Below are positions 59,950-64,000 of a stretch of 64,000 nucleotides of DNA, one piece after another; the first letter of the stretch is position 1, and each line of letters starts with the position of its first letter. This DNA comes from Arcicella sp038230735 (GTDB lineage: Bacteria > Bacteroidota > Bacteroidia > Cytophagales > Spirosomataceae). The DNA lies in assembly GCA_038230735.1 (NCBI GenBank), contig JBBRMR010000006.1, positions 1 to 64,000 on the forward strand. Reading direction: 5' to 3'. Below the pieces are notes generated by a model that searched no databases, was not told the origin of the DNA, and saw nothing but the letters and a program-made list of their open reading frames with translations. The position numbers and the translations under genes were made by a program.

Positions 59950-61419
59950 TTACCTCTCCAATTTAAAATTTACATCAGTGGCGGGACGCACTTTAGCATT
60001 GGCAACTTTCCAACCCGTTCTGTACATCCAATCCGCCATTTTTTTCAGTTTGGGATAATTGATGTTTTCAATATTATCCTGCGGTGTGTGGTAGTCAGGA
60101 TGCAACAGCGAGGTGTACATAATGGATGGAATCCCCAAACGTGCATAAGGAACGTGGTCGCTTCTAAAATACCAACCTTCCACGTGTTTTACATCATCCC
60201 AACTGGAATCTAATTTGAAATTTGGACCCTCTTTATTGGCTTCCAAGGTCATATTGACCAAATCAAGCGAATTTCTATGGGGCGGCAATGAACCTAAAAC
60301 GGTGGCACTATCCGTATTATTTCTGCCAATCATATCACCATTTAAAACCGCTACAATACTGTTAATTGGCACAGTGGGATGAGAAGAATAAAATCTTGAC
60401 CCCAATAAACCTCTTTCTTCTGCCCCATGAATTACAAATAAAATGGAACGTTTCGCAGGATTTTTGACAAATGCTCGGGCGTTTGTAAGCATGGCAACAT
60501 CAACGCTTCCGTTATCGTCTGCCCCGTAACAAATAGAATCTCCTTTGATGACATTTCTGACTCCATGTGCATCGGTATGACCACTATAAAGCAAATATTC
60601 TGATTTTAAAGCATTATCCGTACCCTCAATTTTCCCGATAATGTTAACTGATGGATAAGGATATTTTGACACCATAATATTCGCTTTTAAATTAGCCATA
60701 TTACTTTGCAAATCCTTTTTACTATCCGCATGAAGCCAAAGTACAGGCACGGTGGTCGTTAGATTCATATTCACGCCACCATCAATATCATAAGTACCCC
60801 GTTTGAAATTTTCGTTGGCATCTGCCCAAGCGTTTTCTGCGGTTTCGTCAGATACTAATATAATGGCAGTTGCTCCTCTGCGGATTAATGGGACTCCATA
60901 TTTTACAAAAATACTACGACTATAACGCCAAGTTGGTAAAGATACATTCAGATTAATTCCCTTCGGATTGGCTTCAATGGCAACAATTTTACCTTTTATA
61001 TCCATAGTGGTGTCCATATCCAAAGCATTGCCCAAATATACAATTGGAGCATTTAATTGAATATTTGCCATTTGTGAAATAGCCACATCTTTCCAAAGTG
61101 ATAGCTTTTTGTCGTTTAAAGAGATACTGCTTTGTTCAGAAATTTGATTTCTCCAAAGCGTGAAATATTGAAAAAATGTCCCATCTTCGCCCGCAGGTTT
61201 TAAGCCGATGGACCGATATTTTTCCGCTAACCACATGGAGGCTTTCAACTCATCCAAAGTCCCTGCCGAACGACCTTTAAAATGGGCATCCGCCAAACCT
61301 TTCAAATCACTTTTGAGGTCTTCAATACGAATTGAATTGAGGGCTGGTGGGGGATTCTGTTGAGCAAATATTGTATTTGAAATACAAGCAACAAACAATA
61401 GTAAACAGATTTTTTTCAT
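59950..61419 (-). CDS. Secreted M28 family peptidase
   Basis: About 489 residues from the ATG at 61419. An upstream GTG frame is less likely because the signal peptide (KKICLLLFVACISNTIFAQQ) starts at this ATG. A PA-type insert (about 115-255) is followed by the zinc peptidase domain with the ligands in SGHTDAHG, ADDNGS, GAEERGLLGS, LNGDMIGRN and RSDHVPYA. It is an aminopeptidase-like exported enzyme. Members of this group cleave N-terminal residues. Substrate unknown. Confidence 0.88.
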   Translation of the reverse strand: MKKICLLLFVACISNTIFAQQNPPPALNSIRIEDLKSDLKGLADAHFKGRSAGTLDELKASMWLAEKYRSIGLKPAGEDGTFFQYFTLWRNQISEQSSISLNDKKLSLWKDVAISQMANIQLNAPIVYLGNALDMDTTMDIKGKIVAIEANPKGINLNVSLPTWRYSRSIFVKYGVPLIRRGATAIILVSDETAENAWADANENFKRGTYDIDGGVNMNLTTTVPVLWLHADSKKDLQSNMANLKANIMVSKYPYPSVNIIGKIEGTDNALKSEYLLYSGHTDAHGVRNVIKGDSICYGADDNGSVDVAMLTNARAFVKNPAKRSILFVIHGAEERGLLGSRFYSSHPTVPINSIVAVLNGDMIGRNNTDSATVLGSLPPHRNSLDLVNMTLEANKEGPNFKLDSSWDDVKHVEGWYFRSDHVPYARLGIPSIMYTSLLHPDYHTPQDNIENINYPKLKKMADWMYRTGWKVANAKVRPATDVNFKLER

Positions 61420-61519
61420 GATGAAGTGTTTTAGTTTATGTTCCACTAAAATTAACAGTTTTTGTGAAAGTTTGTTAGGTAGTTATTCTTTTTAGCAATC
61501 AGTTGACGGAAAATAAAAA

Positions 61520-61554
61520 CAAAAATCCCTCATAGTTAATTTTGAGGGACTTTA
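61520..61554. terminator. Terminator, AAAGTCCCTCA type copy 2
   Basis: TCCCTCA / TGAGGGA stem with loop TAGTTAATTT, A run before and TTTA after. It lies after the minus-strand 61-aa gene. Confidence 0.75.
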
Positions 61555-61602
61555 TGGTGATTAATTGGAAAATCTTTATTCAATCTGCTAAGAGAATAAA
61601 GC

Positions 61603-61788
61603 CTATATCCCTCGGTTTGCCGTACCAATAACAAGCAAAATGAAGCCAACTAATAACATTTCATAGTTATACTTTGACAATATATCTACGTGGGTAAAGT
61701 GACCCAAAATGCCTAAAAGTCCAACGATGAGGGCAATAACCCAAAGTGTCATGTTGGGTGCACTGGGCATAAATTTTCGGTTTGCCAT
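61603..61788 (-). CDS. Small membrane protein, 61 aa
   Basis: Two hydrophobic segments (LWVIALIVGLLGILG and LLVGFILLVIG) separated by HFTHVDILSKYNYE, with a basic N-terminus. Inner-membrane protein of unknown function. It is flanked by two terminators of the same type and has no obvious partner. The reading frame, ATG and isolated position favour a real gene, but short length limits certainty. Confidence 0.65.
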   Translation of the reverse strand: MANRKFMPSAPNMTLWVIALIVGLLGILGHFTHVDILSKYNYEMLLVGFILLVIGTANRGI

Positions 61789-61908
61789 AATTATTTGATT
61801 TAGTTAAGATTGATTGTTTTTTGGGTCAATGACGACTTGTTGTAAATATAGTGATATTAAAATTCTTAATATCTTTATTTTGGAAATACTTTGAAATAAT
61901 CTAAATAC

Positions 61909-61945
61909 AAAAAGTCCCTCAGAATTGATTTTGAGAGACTTTTTA
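61909..61945. terminator. Orphan terminator, AAAGTCCCTCA type copy 3
   Basis: AAAAGTCCCTCA / TGAGAGACTTTT with one mismatch and loop GAATTGATTT, then TATTTTT. It stands in a divergent gap where neither neighbour ends, so it may belong to an unseen short transcript or be a dispersed copy. Confidence 0.7.
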
Positions 61946-61978
61946 TTTTTGAGAAACGGATTGGCTTTGTTTTAAACA

Positions 61979-62006
61979 CACTCGCTTGGCTCTTGCCGAG
62001 CGAGTG
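61979..62006. repeat. Hairpin CACTCGCTTGGC / GCCGAGCGAGTG
   Basis: A 12-bp stem with one T-G and a TCTT loop, upstream of the CrtA-like gene. It is more G/C-rich than its surroundings and has no T run. Confidence 0.6.
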
Positions 62007-62125
62007 CGGGAGTCAATAACTAACAGCGAAGTAACAACTTAGGGATTAATGTGTTATAAATTAAGAAGGAATTATTGCATAAAATAACGCCCTTCGTAGA
62101 ATTTTAATCATCAGCAATATTAAAA

Positions 62126-62827
62126 ATGAGTAATCAAATTACAACTATTACCTTCTTTAAATTTTCTTCCATGAGTCATAAAATTTGGGGGCTTAAAATG
62201 ATGCAACTCGCCAACAAAGATTTATCTAATATAGACGGTTTAACGTTTTATCGAATGATGGGTAGTGGAAAAGGAAAAGGCTTTAATCCTTTGCCCGATT
62301 GGTCTGTTTACTGCCTGTTGCAAGTGTGGGAATCGGAAGAGGCTGCTCATACTTTTTTTGCTTTTTCTGATATGATAAAGCAATATGCTGACCGTACCGT
62401 TGAGATTTTTACGCTTTACATGAAAAACATTTCATCGGGTGGAACTTGGGTCAGTAAAGAACCTTTTGAAAAAGGAGTTGATTTAGACCCAAATCTACCG
62501 ATTGCGGTTATCACTCGGGCTACAATTAAATGGAATTGGTTAATCCGATTTTGGGAATATGTGCCTATTTCACAAGAAGCATTGGAGGGAAATGAAGGCT
62601 TAATTTATACGAAAGGCGTAGGAGAAATACCCATAGTTCAAATGGCAACCTTTAGTTTATGGAAAGACTTTGAATCAGTGAAACAATTTGCCTACAAAAG
62701 CAAACAACATCAAGAAGCAATCAAAAGAACTCGTACTAATGACTGGTATAAAGAAGAGTTATTTGCCAGATTTCACCCGTATAAATCAACTGGAAAGTGG
62801 GAAGGTAAGGAACTATTGAGTTTTTGA
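62126..62827 (+). CDS. Spheroidene monooxygenase-like protein (CrtA family)
   Basis: A 233-residue protein resembling CrtA: KIWGLKMMQLANKDLSNIDG, then MMGSGKGKGFNPLPDWSVYC and VWESEEAAHTFF, and the second half VITRATIKWNWLIRFWEYVP. In phototrophs CrtA adds a keto group to carotenoids; in Bacteroidota the homologue is widespread but its substrate is not established. No crtB or crtI genes are in this window. It ends in a terminator of the AAAGTCCCTCA type. Confidence 0.8.
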   Translation: MSNQITTITFFKFSSMSHKIWGLKMMQLANKDLSNIDGLTFYRMMGSGKGKGFNPLPDWSVYCLLQVWESEEAAHTFFAFSDMIKQYADRTVEIFTLYMKNISSGGTWVSKEPFEKGVDLDPNLPIAVITRATIKWNWLIRFWEYVPISQEALEGNEGLIYTKGVGEIPIVQMATFSLWKDFESVKQFAYKSKQHQEAIKRTRTNDWYKEELFARFHPYKSTGKWEGKELLSF

Positions 62828-62856
62828 GAGATGGATTTATTGATTTTTTATGATGC

Positions 62857-62894
62857 AAAAAGTCCCTCATAATTAATTTTGAGTGACTTTTTTG
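62857..62894. terminator. Terminator, AAAGTCCCTCA type copy 4
   Basis: AAAAAGTCCCTCA / TGAGTGACTTTTTT, one mismatch, loop TAATTAATTT. It lies between the convergent CrtA-like and DUF2461 genes. Confidence 0.8.
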
Positions 62895-62914
62895 TATTAA
62901 ATGGGCAATGAATA

Positions 62915-63577
62915 TTAGACCACCGATTCTCCATTGAAATCTGCCGTGAGTACTTCACTCATGTAATCGAAAAAAGGTCTCATCGCTAAAAATGTGGCGA
63001 TTATTTCCCGCTGAAAATCATTGGATAAAACTTCTTGATTAGTAAATTTCCTTTGGACTATAAATTGCTTTTTCTTAATCAAATCAATGGCAGGATGATT
63101 TTTATCGAAACCTTTTGGGGCGGTTTTTACACCTTCTTCACCTTTCAGTTCCCCAAAGTATTTTACGAATGTATCGTTTGAAGTAATCGCTTCGATTTCT
63201 GTGGTATTTGCTTCAAATTCTTTCCGAATACGAAGCAAATCTTCACTATTGGGACTCCAAAATCCTCCGCCCACAAAGCTGTTATTGGGTTCTATTAAAA
63301 TATGATAGCCTCCTCTCAGTTTTGGTTTTACACGAGAAAGTCCAGCCCCTACATTAGTTTTATAAGGCGATTTATCTTTGGAAAAACGGACATCTTTATA
63401 AATTCTAAAAATATGGATTTCATTCAAACTATCATATTTTTGAAATTCGGATTGAATAGCATTAAAAAATACTTTGTTCTCTTTCACAATCGAATCATAC
63501 TCTCCTTTGTGATTGGTAAACCATTCACGATTGTTGTTTTCTTTGAGTTGTGCGAGAAATTTTAGGGTGCTTTTCAT
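62915..63577 (-). CDS. DUF2461 domain protein (TIGR02453 family)
   Basis: A 220-residue protein of the DUF2461 family. Landmarks: LKENNNREWFTNHKGEYD at the start, IYKDVRFSKDKSPYKTN (about 58-75) and GGGFWSPNSEDLLRIRKEF. The role is unknown; the family is widespread and often a single gene. Its ATG overlaps the TGA of the upstream TfoX-like gene (ATGA), so the two are translationally coupled. Confidence 0.9.
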   Translation of the reverse strand: MKSTLKFLAQLKENNNREWFTNHKGEYDSIVKENKVFFNAIQSEFQKYDSLNEIHIFRIYKDVRFSKDKSPYKTNVGAGLSRVKPKLRGGYHILIEPNNSFVGGGFWSPNSEDLLRIRKEFEANTTEIEAITSNDTFVKYFGELKGEEGVKTAPKGFDKNHPAIDLIKKKQFIVQRKFTNQEVLSNDFQREIIATFLAMRPFFDYMSEVLTADFNGESVV

Positions 63578-63906
63578 TGTAATCCAAATTTTTTTTTCTT
63601 GGGTTTAGGTTCTGGCAATTCTTGGGCAGTTATTTCAACCAATTTTCTCAGCCAATTACGGTCTTCCATTTTATCTTCAATCAAAAAACACGGTTTTGCT
63701 CCTTCGTAGGGAGCCGCCTCCACCACTTCACCGATATATTCCTTTCCCGATGATGTAGGTTTGATAAAAAGTTTATTGTCACAAACGAGGGCGAACATCT
63801 TGTTTCCCAAGTATAAACCATATTCCCCAAACATTTTTTTGTAGGTAATTTGCTCCATATCCATTTGTTCAATGATAAAATCTACGAATTGCTGTTGTGA
63901 TGCCAT
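63574..63906 (-). CDS. TfoX/Sxy-like protein
   Basis: 110 residues from the ATG at 63906 (a longer frame upstream gives no family match). The N-terminal TfoX domain is recognisable: ITYKKMFGEYGLYLGNKMFALVCDNKLFIKP, then EAAPYEGAKP and DRNWLRKLVEITAQELP. A basic C-terminal tail (PKPKKKKFG) follows. In gamma-proteobacteria TfoX/Sxy induces competence, but single-domain relatives have no known role. It overlaps the DUF2461 gene by four bases. Confidence 0.85.
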   Translation of the reverse strand: MASQQQFVDFIIEQMDMEQITYKKMFGEYGLYLGNKMFALVCDNKLFIKPTSSGKEYIGEVVEAAPYEGAKPCFLIEDKMEDRNWLRKLVEITAQELPEPKPKKKKFGLQ

Positions 63907-63970
63907 GATTAGGGATTTAGGTTGAATTGTTCCATAAAACAAAAATACTGAATTTATGATGGATAACAAA

Positions 63971-64000
63971 AATGCCCTAAATCCAACGATTTAGGGCATT
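63971..64000 (-). terminator. Hairpin at the window edge
   Basis: A perfect 13-bp stem AATGCCCTAAATC / GATTTAGGGCATT with a CAAC loop; A run to its left gives a T tail on the minus strand. It probably ends a minus-strand gene beyond the window. Confidence 0.7.

Larger units (their letters stand above)
61789..62125. other. Divergent gap with orphan terminator and hairpin
   Basis: No gene seen. It contains terminator copy 3 (61909-61945), although no gene ends here, and a 12-bp hairpin CACTCGCTTGGC / GCCGAGCGAGTG (61979-62006, one T-G). Confidence 0.55.

Noticed and set aside
1..64000. CRISPR array, prophage or insertion sequence
   Set aside because: No regularly spaced direct repeats, no cas, integrase, capsid or transposase genes were seen on either strand.

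Overview
The window looks like chromosomal DNA of a Bacteroidota bacterium, most likely a Cytophagales / Spirosomataceae-type organism; this placement is inferred from gene content. The evidence is visibly AT-rich DNA, promoters of the Bacteroidota type (TTG - 19/20 nt - TAnnTTTG), a short primary sigma factor, DUF5686 and DUF2452 proteins, several beta-barrel proteins, and an M43 metalloprotease that ends in a type IX secretion tail. There is no prophage, insertion sequence, CRISPR array or rRNA operon. One tRNA (Met, CAU) is present. Most of the window is ordinary housekeeping sequence.

Layout. 0-6 kb: a beta-barrel protein, a LuxC-type acyl-CoA reductase divergent from a dicluster ferredoxin, a porin with the ammonium channel amtB, and thioredoxin. 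6-15 kb: a class III aminotransferase, a TetR-like regulator coupled to an ABC1/UbiB kinase-like protein, a large secreted PIG-L deacetylase and a DUF5686 protein. 15-21.6 kb: a secreted esterase, then five co-directional genes (alpha/beta hydrolase, ATP-grasp ligase, GCS2 carboxylate-amine ligase, class I glutamine amidotransferase-like protein, and what appears to be a circularly permuted ATP-grasp ligase). These five look like a pathway that builds and trims an unknown amide- or peptide-linked metabolite. 21.7-36 kb: M43 protease, PhoH, dnaB, an SDR, an MFS carrier, rlmD, tRNA-Met, a START-like protein, an LptF/G permease, rpsO-pnp and rpoD. 36-44 kb: a HigA-like antitoxin whose toxin is reduced to a C-terminal stub, a U32 peptidase, dCMP deaminase, an SlyD-like isomerase, ACP phosphodiesterase, holA, and an intact RES/Xre toxin-antitoxin pair. 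44-64 kb: an S9 peptidase, a membrane pyrophosphatase fused to an OmpA domain, small envelope proteins, folD, a cysteine desulfurase, a NuiA-like nuclease inhibitor, rpmI-rplT (without infC), menE, a Rieske lipoprotein, menB, an M28 peptidase, a CrtA-like monooxygenase, and a DUF2461-TfoX pair.

The intergenic space is unusual. Many gaps, and most of the convergent ones, hold a long near-perfect inverted repeat. Some share arm sequences: three copies with arms starting TCTGAATTTGGATTCG, two with GTAGAGA...AAGGCA arms, and four nearly identical terminators of the AAAGTCCCTCA type between 59.8 and 62.9 kb. The strongest candidates for new biology are the amidoligase-type cluster (16.2-21.6 kb), the pyrophosphatase-OmpA fusion (46.4-49.1 kb) and this palindromic repeat population. 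All calls come from reading the sequence; no database search was run.
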